A DNA stretch of 64,000 bases from Pseudarcicella hirudinis. Lineage in GTDB: Bacteria > Bacteroidota > Bacteroidia > Cytophagales > Spirosomataceae. Below the pieces are notes generated by a model. The model had not been told where the DNA came from and did not search any database. It saw nothing but the letters and a program-made list of their open reading frames with translations. Shown here piece by piece: positions 16,635 through 24,641 of this stretch. Positions within the stretch are counted from its first letter, which is position 1, and each line of letters starts with the position of its first letter. The stretch covers positions 124,001 through 188,000 of the forward strand of contig NZ_FOXH01000006.1 in the NCBI RefSeq assembly GCF_900115665.1, written 5' to 3'. Made by a program: the position numbers and the translations under genes.

Positions 16635-17240
16635 TTAATTAAAAAGAGAAGCGAATACCACTAAAAACCAGTGGTTACGGAGATGCTTTAGGGCTTCATG
16701 AACAAGGTTTACGGCAGAATGATTTTTAATGCTCATTATATCGGCAATTTTAGCATAATCCAATTCTTCGTAAAAACGGAGATAAATAACTTCCTGTTCT
16801 CTTTTGCTAAGTTTTTTGAGGTAAGTATGAAGCTTTTGCAGGTGTTCATGCTTTACTTCATTCTCAATAAGATATGTTTCTATATTAAACTGTACTTCAA
16901 AACAGTATTCCTGATCAAGATCAGCAATTTCCCGAAACCATTTGTCTTTACTTTTTTCACGAAGAATCCTTCTGCGAAAAGATTGCAAAAGATAGGCTTT
17001 AAGACATTGGACATCATCCAGGTTTTCTCTGCGGTTCCAGAGTTCTACAAAAAAATCATGCAGACAATCTTTTACATAATCTTTCTCCTGCTGAAATCTG
17101 ACTCCATATGACAACAAAATTGGATAATATGTTTTCAGCAATTGAGAAAAAGCGTTCCTGTCACCTGCTTTAAAGGCTTGCCAAAGTATCTCTTCTTCCG
17201 AAACAAGTATTTTATCTGAAACCAATAACGCCATCTGCAT
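16635..17240 (-). CDS. ECF RNA polymerase sigma factor (SusC/D-linked)
   Basis: A 201-residue sigma-70 family member. Region 2 has YPILLSYGVRFQQEKDYVKD and CLHDFFVELWNRRENL (about 50-78). Region 4 has KLSKREQEVIYLRFYEELDYAKIADIM with a helix-turn-helix (about 142-170). The last 15 residues are hydrophobic (WFLVVFASLFN), as often seen in Bacteroidota ECF sigmas linked to FecR. It is the first gene of the sigma-fecR-susC-susD-FG-GAP unit and is probably controlled by its FecR partner. Confidence 0.94.
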   Translation of the reverse strand: MQMALLVSDKILVSEEEILWQAFKAGDRNAFSQLLKTYYPILLSYGVRFQQEKDYVKDCLHDFFVELWNRRENLDDVQCLKAYLLQSFRRRILREKSKDKWFREIADLDQEYCFEVQFNIETYLIENEVKHEHLQKLHTYLKKLSKREQEVIYLRFYEELDYAKIADIMSIKNHSAVNLVHEALKHLRNHWFLVVFASLFN

Positions 17241-17444
17241 TACTTTTTTGTTTTGATAATTATTTTACTTTGGGTGCGCATTCCTGACAACTGAGCTTTA
17301 AGTCCTTCTGAGACCATTATTATCCTTAGAAGGTTTCCGGCAGAACTTTTAGAGAAGAGTATTTATTCAAACCTATGTACTCTGTTTTCATGTTAATTTC
17401 ATGACTTTTTTACTTTTTTTTTGGATTATTCTGTTTAAAATAAA

Positions 17445-17471
17445 AAACCGGTCCTTTACAGGTACCGGTTT
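17445..17471 (-). terminator. Hairpin terminator of the GH gene
   Basis: Perfect 8-base arms AAACCGGT/ACCGGTTT at 17445-17452 and 17464-17471 around an 11-base loop. On the minus strand it is followed by TTTTATTTTAAA. It lies 25 bp after the stop of the gene ending at 17496. Confidence 0.75.
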
Positions 17472-17495
17472 CTAAAATCCATTACGATATGATTA

Positions 17496-19685
17496 CTATT
17501 CTACCACAAGCCAGGTAAATCCTTCCGCGGGAATTTCTACATTTATTTCAGCCATATAATCTCTGCTTAATCTGAACTTCTGAGGCAAACCTCCCTCCTG
17601 TCTTATTATTGCAAGCTTGCTGATTCCGGTATAATACAAAGGAATTTTAATTTTCCTTCGTATTGTTTCTTTCAAAGGATTGTAAAAGAGCACAAAACCT
17701 TTTTCCTTCAGATCAGGATTAACATGCATTATTCCATCCCAATCTCGTCCATCCGGTCTTCTGAGGTGAATGATATCTGAATTAAGAATTGACCTGTACT
17801 TTTTATACCAGTCAATTGTCAGCTTTACCATCTGTCTGGTTTCAGCAGTATCATATAATCGTGGCCCCCGGTAACATGCCTGAACTCCGGCACCATAATA
17901 TTGAACCATTAATTGTTTATAATCCTTAAGGTGTTCGTTTAGTGGCTCAAGAACTGCTTCCGGACCACCCCCCTGATATTTTGTAAGCGGGACAAATCCC
18001 CAGCTCATAGAAGGTGTTTTTTCCCAGGTTCCGTCAAAAATATTCTGACGATTTAATATTTTCTGCTGAGCACGGGATAAAGAGAAATTCACTTCCCGGT
18101 AACCTAACGCAATTTTATGAGAACCATCTAAAAAATACCAGTCCGGTGCATTAATATAAACACCCTGTTCATTTAATGAGCGATAAAACGATTTCTGCAT
18201 TTCTATCTGAACCCATTGGGAATCATCAAGTCCTTTATGACCCGGGTGCTTGGTTGAAGCACAAAGATCTCCGGGATAAGGGCCGTCATGCTCTAAAATA
18301 TCAAAACCTGTAGCGGTAATGAATTTTTTAAGTTTCTTCAGATAATCTATTCCCCAGCGACTAGCCAGACAGGCAGCATTCCCAAACATTGCCCCTTTAT
18401 CAGGAAGGCCAGTTTTCGGATCAATTACATCATTCTCATCGTCTATTCTTCTGCTGCTGAATAAAGAATAACCTCCCAGAAGAATATTTTTACTATGGGC
18501 ATACTGAACCAGGGCTTTGAATTTATTGATATTTACCTCTGAAGTATCTTCCATATTCAATCCACTTCCAAAACTCAGAATTACAGCTTCATAGCCGGTC
18601 TCCGCACATTGATCGATAACTGTTTTCACCTTTTCAGGATCAGTGCTTACCAAATGCATAAATATCGGGTTTTGCGTTGTCCAGGGTGCTATTGTCTGAT
18701 ACATTCTCCTTCTGGTTAAACCATTTCGCTCTCTTTCATAAGAGTCGAGCAGTAATTCATAGGAAAGAATCGACTGGTAATGCTGTCCGGAGCCGAGCTC
18801 TACTCCTACCCCTTCATTCGGGTACACTTCCAGCAGGCAAGGTGTCTGAAAATTGTAATTCACCTGTGAAGTATAACTTGAGTCTGTTTTCCAGTGCGTT
18901 GCCTGATCTGATAATTCATAGCGCATGGCATTGTTAAAGGCATAATTATTCTCAATGTATATTTTCTGAGGCTTTTTCATCTGTTCCGGACTTCCGATTA
19001 CAGCGGATTCTTCTTCCGGACTTGCCAGAATCTCACTGACCACCTGATTGATTTTCAACTTATTACTTCCATCATTCTGAATAGTAACGTGTTTACTTAT
19101 GACAGGAATATTATCAAAAATCTCATAATGTACAGAGACCTTTACCCCTTTAAGTGCAGGTAAAACAGATTCAAAAGATAAAACCAATTCCTTGCCACGG
19201 GCCTGTTCCTTATTCATCGCCCAGGTTTTAAACTTAGTATTAATCCGTGGTTTAATATCTGAAATGTTGAAGCTCCTGAACTGAAAAGCATTTTCATCGG
19301 ATTTAAAATCATCTATCCATTCCCGCAGAAGATACGCCTTTTCAGTCTGGCCATTTAATCCGCCAATATTATAAGCTTTTCCGTCTAAAATAATCCTGGC
19401 TTCCGGCCGGATGGCGCGGACAAATTGCTCGTTTGTAGATAAATTCTTAAAATCGACAGTTGCAGCATTCGGGGTAATTCTGATTTTCCGTTCAACCAGG
19501 CCATTTGTCAGGATAATATCTTTCCCGTCATTCTCCTGAAAGATTCTGGCAAAATATATCTTTTTGGAAATAAGCCAGTCCTGCGGAGCTGCTGATTCAT
19601 TGTGTGCAGACAGCTGTTCTGTTTTTTTTACTTGCCCAAACGCAATATTTAAAATAAAAAGAGGTAAAAGATAAACTATTTTCAT
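17496..19685 (-). CDS. Secreted alpha-galactosidase-like glycoside hydrolase (clan GH-D type)
   Basis: A 729-residue protein with signal peptide MKIVYLLPLFILNIAFG. An N-terminal beta-sandwich (about 45-330; LTNGLVERKIRITPNAATVDF) is followed by a TIM-barrel-like catalytic part (about 340-640). That part contains YEAVILSFGSGLNMED, FDILEHDGPYPGDLCAS and GVYINAPDWYFLDGSHK, and a C-terminal beta region ends in AEGFTWLVVE. The EHDGPY stretch after a strand is a likely nucleophile-Asp site. The fold pattern suggests GH27/GH36-like enzymes acting on alpha-linked galactose or similar sugars, but I cannot assign the family. It is a single gene upstream of the sigma factor with its own terminator, and probably feeds the SusC/D system. 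Confidence 0.75.
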   Translation of the reverse strand: MKIVYLLPLFILNIAFGQVKKTEQLSAHNESAAPQDWLISKKIYFARIFQENDGKDIILTNGLVERKIRITPNAATVDFKNLSTNEQFVRAIRPEARIILDGKAYNIGGLNGQTEKAYLLREWIDDFKSDENAFQFRSFNISDIKPRINTKFKTWAMNKEQARGKELVLSFESVLPALKGVKVSVHYEIFDNIPVISKHVTIQNDGSNKLKINQVVSEILASPEEESAVIGSPEQMKKPQKIYIENNYAFNNAMRYELSDQATHWKTDSSYTSQVNYNFQTPCLLEVYPNEGVGVELGSGQHYQSILSYELLLDSYERERNGLTRRRMYQTIAPWTTQNPIFMHLVSTDPEKVKTVIDQCAETGYEAVILSFGSGLNMEDTSEVNINKFKALVQYAHSKNILLGGYSLFSSRRIDDENDVIDPKTGLPDKGAMFGNAACLASRWGIDYLKKLKKFITATGFDILEHDGPYPGDLCASTKHPGHKGLDDSQWVQIEMQKSFYRSLNEQGVYINAPDWYFLDGSHKIALGYREVNFSLSRAQQKILNRQNIFDGTWEKTPSMSWGFVPLTKYQGGGPEAVLEPLNEHLKDYKQLMVQYYGAGVQACYRGPRLYDTAETRQMVKLTIDWYKKYRSILNSDIIHLRRPDGRDWDGIMHVNPDLKEKGFVLFYNPLKETIRRKIKIPLYYTGISKLAIIRQEGGLPQKFRLSRDYMAEINVEIPAEGFTWLVVE

Positions 19686-19790
19686 TGCATGAATTTTTGA
19701 AATTTCAATTTGATTGATGGCCTAAATTTGGGGAGAATAAATTATCTGATAAGCTTGCTCTATCGGGTTCGGGTATTTATCCAAAATAAA

Positions 19791-19821
19791 AAACCGGCAA
19801 AACACGTAGTTTCGTCGGTTT
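19791..19821 (-). terminator. Hairpin terminator after receiver-Crp regulator
   Basis: Arms of 13 bases at 19791-19803 and 19809-19821 pair with two mismatches around the loop ACGTA. A T-rich stretch follows on the minus strand (TTTTATTTTGG). It is 22 bp after the stop at 19843. Confidence 0.72.
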
Positions 19822-19842
19822 GGGTTGAATCAGATTTAATGC

Positions 19843-20901
19843 TTACGACCTCAGATTTGCCAGTTTTTCTTCATCTAAAATGGTGATTTCTCCTCCATTT
19901 ACTTCAACCAGTTTTTCAGATTTAAAATCACTGATTGTTCTGATTAAAGATTCTGTGGCAGTTCCGATTACTGAAGCCAGGTCATCACGGGAAATTCTGA
20001 TTGAAAACTTATTCTGGTTTTCAGTTTTATATTTTTTCATTAATAAAATCAAGGCATCTGCGGTTCGCTTTCTCAAAGAACTGTAAGCCATTTGAGTAAG
20101 CTGCTTTTCTTTTTCCAGAATATCATTTGCCAGCATTTTTATAAATTTATTGGCAACCGTCTGGTTTCCTGTAATAAGATCTAAAAACTCATTTTTAGGG
20201 ATACCAACGATTTCAGAATCCTCCAAAGATTCGGCAGATTCCTGATATACAGAGCCTTCTATTAATGAAATATACCCAAAAAAATCTCCGGCATTATACA
20301 GTCCGGTTACAAACTCCTTTCCGTCCCTGTTCGATTGATACGTTTTTACTTTACCTGTTTTAAGGAAAAATACTTTGTTTGGTTCATCTCCTTCTGTATA
20401 AATAATTTGTTTTTTTCTTACAGAAGAGACTTTTCTATCAAGAGAAAGCGACTCCAGGTCAAATCCCTGAAAAGCTTCATGATAGAGCTTTTCAAGGTCA
20501 TCCGTTGTATTTTTGAACGAACCGGTAATGTTTTCGAACTTCTTCAGACGGCTTTCTATGGCATTAAGCAAATCTATTTCCTGGAAAGGTTTGGTCAGAT
20601 AGTCATCCGCACCCATTTCCATTCCTTTTCTCAAATCACTTCTTTCTGTTTTAGCGGTCAGAAAAATAAAGGGTGTATTTCGCAAGACAGGGTTCTGGCT
20701 AAAGATATGCAAAACACCATACCCGTCGAGTACAGGCATCATTATGTCACAAATAACTAAGTCCGGTTTTGTTTTTAACGCCAGTTCTACACCCGTTTTC
20801 CCGTTTTCCGCTGTAAAAACTTTGTAATTGGCCAATTCCAAAATCTCAGCAGTGGTTTCGCGAATATCCACACTGTCTTCAATTAAGAGAATAACTTTCA
20901 T
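19843..20901 (-). CDS. Response regulator with receiver, cyclic-nucleotide-binding and Crp-type HTH domains
   Basis: A 352-residue fusion. The receiver (about 1-120) has LLIEDSVDIRE, phospho-acceptor Asp in LVICDIMMPVLDGYG (about residue 53) and DDYLTKPF. Next comes a cNMP-binding-like barrel (about 155-265; GDEPNKVFFLKTGKVKTY, GDFFGYISLIEGSVYQESA), then a Crp/Fnr helix-turn-helix (about 285-345; RISRDDLASVIGTATESLIR). The Crp core resembles oxygen/redox or cNMP sensors, but I see no Cys cluster for an Fe-S centre. The PAS kinase upstream on the same strand is the likely partner. The D-lactate dehydrogenase next to it may be a target, which would fit low-oxygen control; that is inference. Confidence 0.9.
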   Translation of the reverse strand: MKVILLIEDSVDIRETTAEILELANYKVFTAENGKTGVELALKTKPDLVICDIMMPVLDGYGVLHIFSQNPVLRNTPFIFLTAKTERSDLRKGMEMGADDYLTKPFQEIDLLNAIESRLKKFENITGSFKNTTDDLEKLYHEAFQGFDLESLSLDRKVSSVRKKQIIYTEGDEPNKVFFLKTGKVKTYQSNRDGKEFVTGLYNAGDFFGYISLIEGSVYQESAESLEDSEIVGIPKNEFLDLITGNQTVANKFIKMLANDILEKEKQLTQMAYSSLRKRTADALILLMKKYKTENQNKFSIRISRDDLASVIGTATESLIRTISDFKSEKLVEVNGGEITILDEEKLANLRS

Positions 20902-20982
20902 ATTTTCTTGTGGTTTATCAATAATAAAGCGGGGTTAACGGTCTTTTTGATAAGAAAGCCGATTAACCAGACATTATTTCAT

Positions 20983-22575
20983 TTATCTTAAATCAAAATC
21001 AATGGTAAAAGTTGTTCCGACATTCAGCTTGCTTTCAACAGAAACTTTTCCTTTCATCAGCTCTGCATACCTGGCCACGATGTGCAGACCCAAACCCGTT
21101 CCCTGAAGATTAGTTACGTTTGCTCCTCTGAAGAAACGAATAAAGAGGTACTTTTTGTCTTCTTCCGATATACCTATTCCGGAATCTATTACACTTATAG
21201 AGAACTTGGCTTCTTCTAATCTGGTATTTATATGAATTACGGCTTCTTCGGGAGAGAATTTGATAGCATTAGAGCACAAATTGATAATAATCTTTCGTAA
21301 AAGTGATTTATCCAGAAAAACAAAAGCTTCACCGTTATGATGCTGCTCAATAACCTGTCCCGGCTTGACAATGCTTTTCAAGTCGAGAATCGTTTCTGAA
21401 ATGAGTTCCTTCAAATCAAATTCTGAATTCTGAGCCTGAATCTTTCCTTCTTCCAGTTTACCAACTGAAAGAAATTCTTCAAGTATATCTGTCAGGTTTC
21501 CTACTGAAGACTTTATACGACTAATGTGTTTGTCTCTTTTTTCCTGCTCGCTTTCTGTAGGATATTTTTCCAGAAGGGAAGCTGAAGACAAAATTGTGGT
21601 CAATGGTGTTCTGAATTCATGCGAGGCCATTGAAACAAATCTTGATTTAAGTTCTCCAAGCTCTTTTTCCCGGCTCAGGGCTATTTCCAGTTCTCTTTTG
21701 GATTCTTCCAGGGTTTTCAGGGTTTCAACCAGAGCATTTGTCCTGTTAATCACCTCTTTTTCAAGGCTTTCATTCAATTTTTTAATTTCAGAGTTTTTAC
21801 CCAGCAGTTCATATTCTGCCTGCTTTTTAAAGGTAGCATCATTAATGAATGAAATGAAATATGGTGTTTCTCCCTGAGAAAAGTGACTTAAGCTTATTTC
21901 GACCGGAAAGAGTGTGCCGTCTTTTCTTCTGCCTTTAAGGTCAAGCCCCACTCCCATAGGGCGACTCTGAGGACGGTCTGTATATTTTTTGTAGGTATCT
22001 TTATGAGAAGCCCGCACATTCTGAGGAATGAGAATTTCTAATTGCTGACCAATCAATTCACCGACCTGATAACCAAAAATGACATTGGCAAAACGGTTTG
22101 AAAGGATTATTTTCCCTTCTTTGTCAACCATGATAATGCCAATTGCGGCATGCATGAAAAGCGCTTCAAATCGATTTTCTCCATCCCTGATCAGTTGTTC
22201 AGACTCCTTCCTATGGCTTGTATCCCTGATTCTGATCAGATAATATTGTTTGTTATCTACTTCAAAAAGTGAAACCTGCATCGTCCCCCAGATTTCCTTT
22301 CCGGAATGTGTTCTGAACAATGCTTCTTCTATCCTGGTATTTTGAAAAATTGAAGGATCTGTTAATCTTATATGATCGGCAATATCAGAACCATCTTTTC
22401 TGAAAGTTTCAGGATAGACTGTTTCAAGCTCTGAAATATCAGAAAGCTCAAACATTTTTAATCCTACCTGATTGATATATTTGTATTTCCTTTCAGCGAG
22501 GTCATACACAGCTTTAAATGAAGGTGTTTCCTCTAGTACTGTTTTAAGAAGGATATCATTATAAGCCCATTCCAT
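20983..22575 (-). CDS. Cytoplasmic PAS-PAS sensor histidine kinase
   Basis: A 530-residue kinase without membrane segments. It has an N-terminal PAS (about 15-125) and a second PAS (about 135-245; AAIGIIMVDKEGKIILSNRF, GRRKDGTLFPVEISLSHF). A coiled coil follows (about 250-300). HisKA has the phospho-His in SMASHEFRTPLTTI (about residue 314), and HATPase_c has INLCSNAIKFSPEE, DSGIGISEEDKK and GTGLGLHIVARYAEL. PAS domains without membrane anchor suggest sensing of redox, oxygen or a small ligand in the cytoplasm. It lies 81 bp before the receiver-Crp regulator, so the two form a two-component pair. Confidence 0.93.
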   Translation of the reverse strand: MEWAYNDILLKTVLEETPSFKAVYDLAERKYKYINQVGLKMFELSDISELETVYPETFRKDGSDIADHIRLTDPSIFQNTRIEEALFRTHSGKEIWGTMQVSLFEVDNKQYYLIRIRDTSHRKESEQLIRDGENRFEALFMHAAIGIIMVDKEGKIILSNRFANVIFGYQVGELIGQQLEILIPQNVRASHKDTYKKYTDRPQSRPMGVGLDLKGRRKDGTLFPVEISLSHFSQGETPYFISFINDATFKKQAEYELLGKNSEIKKLNESLEKEVINRTNALVETLKTLEESKRELEIALSREKELGELKSRFVSMASHEFRTPLTTILSSASLLEKYPTESEQEKRDKHISRIKSSVGNLTDILEEFLSVGKLEEGKIQAQNSEFDLKELISETILDLKSIVKPGQVIEQHHNGEAFVFLDKSLLRKIIINLCSNAIKFSPEEAVIHINTRLEEAKFSISVIDSGIGISEEDKKYLFIRFFRGANVTNLQGTGLGLHIVARYAELMKGKVSVESKLNVGTTFTIDFDLR

Positions 22576-22692
22576 GTGTTAGCGCAGTTCATATTTGGGC
22601 ATAAATATACTAAACTTTATACGCTCAAGATATTCGTCTGACAGAGAAAATTGTACTTATCTTTAAAAATACTTATCTTACGGTTAAGGGAT

Positions 22693-22738
22693 AAAAAAAG
22701 AGCATCTCCAAATTTAGTTCTGAAGATGCTCTTTTTTT
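22693..22738 (-). terminator. Hairpin terminator of ldhA
   Basis: A 15-base arm pair AAAAAAAGAGCATCT/AGATGCTCTTTTTTT at 22693-22707 and 22724-22738 around a 16-base loop. It ends in a T-run on the minus strand. The 5' arm overlaps the ldhA stop codon. Confidence 0.88.
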
Positions 22739-23765
22739 AGTTACTCATTAATTCATTTTCTCTTGAAATCCTTCGGATGGTTGAAGCAAAGCTTCCGTCA
22801 TCTCTCTTTTCCCAGTTTGTGAGGTTTTCTACTGTTTTCTCTGCAATATTTGTGAGGGCTTCCTTGGTCAGGAAGGCCTGATGTCCGGTAATTAATACAT
22901 TTTTGAAATTCATCAGATTCACCAATATTTTATCCCGGCCAAAACTCTCAAAATGATTCCGGAAGAAAATACCTCTTTCATGTTCATATACATCAAGTCC
23001 CAGATAACCGATTTTCCCGTCTCTTACCGCATCAAGTACATCAATCGTATTCACAATTCCTCCCCGGCTTGTATTAATCAACATTACTCCTTTCTTCATT
23101 TTCGAAAGGGTCTGTTCATTGATAAAGTATTTCGTGTCCTCTGTTAAAGGCATATGCAAACTGATAATATCTGATTCTTCCAACAACAAATCCAAATCTA
23201 CGTAGTCAAAATCAAATTCTTTGGAAAGGCATTTTTCCATGACTTTATCATAGACCATAATTTTACAGCCAAATCCGCTGAGTATTTTCCCGACAATAGA
23301 ACCGATTTCTCCAAAACCAATAATTCCTACTGTTTTTCCATGCATGTCAAATCCGATCAGGCTACTCAGATCAAATTGATAGCGTTGTGCTTTTTCATTG
23401 GCTAAAATCAGCCTTCTGTTCAAGGTCAGCATCATCGCTACGGTATGTTCTGCTACAGAATACGGAGAGTAATGCGGTACATTTCCCACTCCGATGCCCA
23501 AAGCCTCGGCCTCGTCCAGATCGATATGATCTGTTCCAACTGAACGTGTTGTAATATAACTAACTCCCAATTGTTTCAGTTTTCTTAATACATCCGCAGA
23601 TGCATCGTCATTTGTGAAAACTGCCACCCCTTCAAAGCCGGCCGCTAAACAGGCTGTTTCTAAAGTAAGAGGCTTATTGGTGATTGTTATTTCGTGACGC
23701 CCCTTGTTGGCACAAACCAGATAAGGCTTTTCAAACTCTTTTACGCTATAGATGAGTGTTTTCAT
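22737..23765 (-). CDS. ldhA: D-lactate dehydrogenase (2-hydroxyacid dehydrogenase family)
   Basis: A 342-residue NAD-dependent D-2-hydroxyacid dehydrogenase. It has RSVGTDHIDLDEAEALGI and NVPHYSPYSVAEHTVAMML. The nucleotide-binding fold has TVGIIGFGEIGSIVGKIL (about 145-162), the catalytic Arg lies in LINTSRGGIVNT, the Glu in GLDVYEHE and the catalytic His in VLITGHQAFLT (about 296). YSPYSVAEH and DVYEHERGIFF are typical of fermentative D-LDH, which reduces pyruvate to D-lactate. It is a single gene with its own terminator, and lies just upstream of the PAS kinase and receiver-Crp pair on the same strand. Confidence 0.93.
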   Translation of the reverse strand: MKTLIYSVKEFEKPYLVCANKGRHEITITNKPLTLETACLAAGFEGVAVFTNDDASADVLRKLKQLGVSYITTRSVGTDHIDLDEAEALGIGVGNVPHYSPYSVAEHTVAMMLTLNRRLILANEKAQRYQFDLSSLIGFDMHGKTVGIIGFGEIGSIVGKILSGFGCKIMVYDKVMEKCLSKEFDFDYVDLDLLLEESDIISLHMPLTEDTKYFINEQTLSKMKKGVMLINTSRGGIVNTIDVLDAVRDGKIGYLGLDVYEHERGIFFRNHFESFGRDKILVNLMNFKNVLITGHQAFLTKEALTNIAEKTVENLTNWEKRDDGSFASTIRRISRENELMSN

Positions 23766-24641
23766 AAGTCTGTATCTGTTTCAAATGATTGTTATTCAAA
23801 ATTACGCTCAACATTAAAACAACTCTATGATTTTTATCAACACTAAGGGTGACAAATGATACGGTAGAAAGAGAATATTAAAATAATACAATTATGTACA
23901 TATTATTATGTATGTGTACAGCTTATTTCCGGATTTGGTTTAGGAAACTAAATTAAAATGTTCAAAGAAGTGAAAAAACAAAATAAATTATTAAAAACCT
24001 GAATATCTATTTAAACAGTCTGGTTTTAATTGTAAATATTAAATTACATTTTTTATTAATATTTTCATATTATTTGGAAAAAATATTTTTTGACAATTTT
24101 GTCAAATATTAAAATAGTCCTATTTTAATAGAACTTATGGCTTGTAAAACAGCATTTTTCCCGTGATTCTCCACGGAAAGCAGCGTTTTTTCTTTTAATA
24201 ATTAACGGTATGCTAAAATTTAAAACTGCAAGTATTTTTCAGTTCAGGTACTGATGTTTCAGAAATTAAACAAGCGGGTTCGGATTGAGGAAATTGAGGT
24301 TTGTTATCTTTACAAGACGCAGGTGCGATACTCTCTACAGATTTTACTATTTTATTTCAGGTGAATATCAGAACTACCAACTCTTTTTTAGTAAACGCTT
24401 TAAATAGCTTATTTCTTGCCTTTAATTTACGAAAAATATTGATGTAATTATAAAAAACATCGAATTAATTATAGTTTTACTTCATTTGATTTAATTTTCC
24501 AGGAAAACATAAAAACGAGTTTTATAGGGTACAATTTTCAGGGTCTTCTTCTGTTCAGGTCTCATCTCAAATTTTCCTTCACGGGCAACATTAAAAAAAC
24601 AAGAGAAATGTCTTTGTTGAATTAAATCTAATAAACTAACT
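23766..24641. other. Long AT-rich intergenic region with one iteron-like site
   Basis: 876 bp with no gene that I can support. It is very AT-rich. It separates divergent genes (ldhA minus, GH65-like plus) and should hold both promoters. The notable content is a perfect copy of the origin iteron at 24511-24529. Confidence 0.5.
24511..24529 (-). repeat. Stray iteron copy far from the origin array
   Basis: On the minus strand this is CCCTATAAAACTCGTTTTT, identical over 19 bases to the best copies of the array at 28863-29596. It lies about 4.3 kb from the array and 113-131 bp before the GH65-like gene. It could be a secondary Rep-binding site or a relic of rearrangement. Confidence 0.8.
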
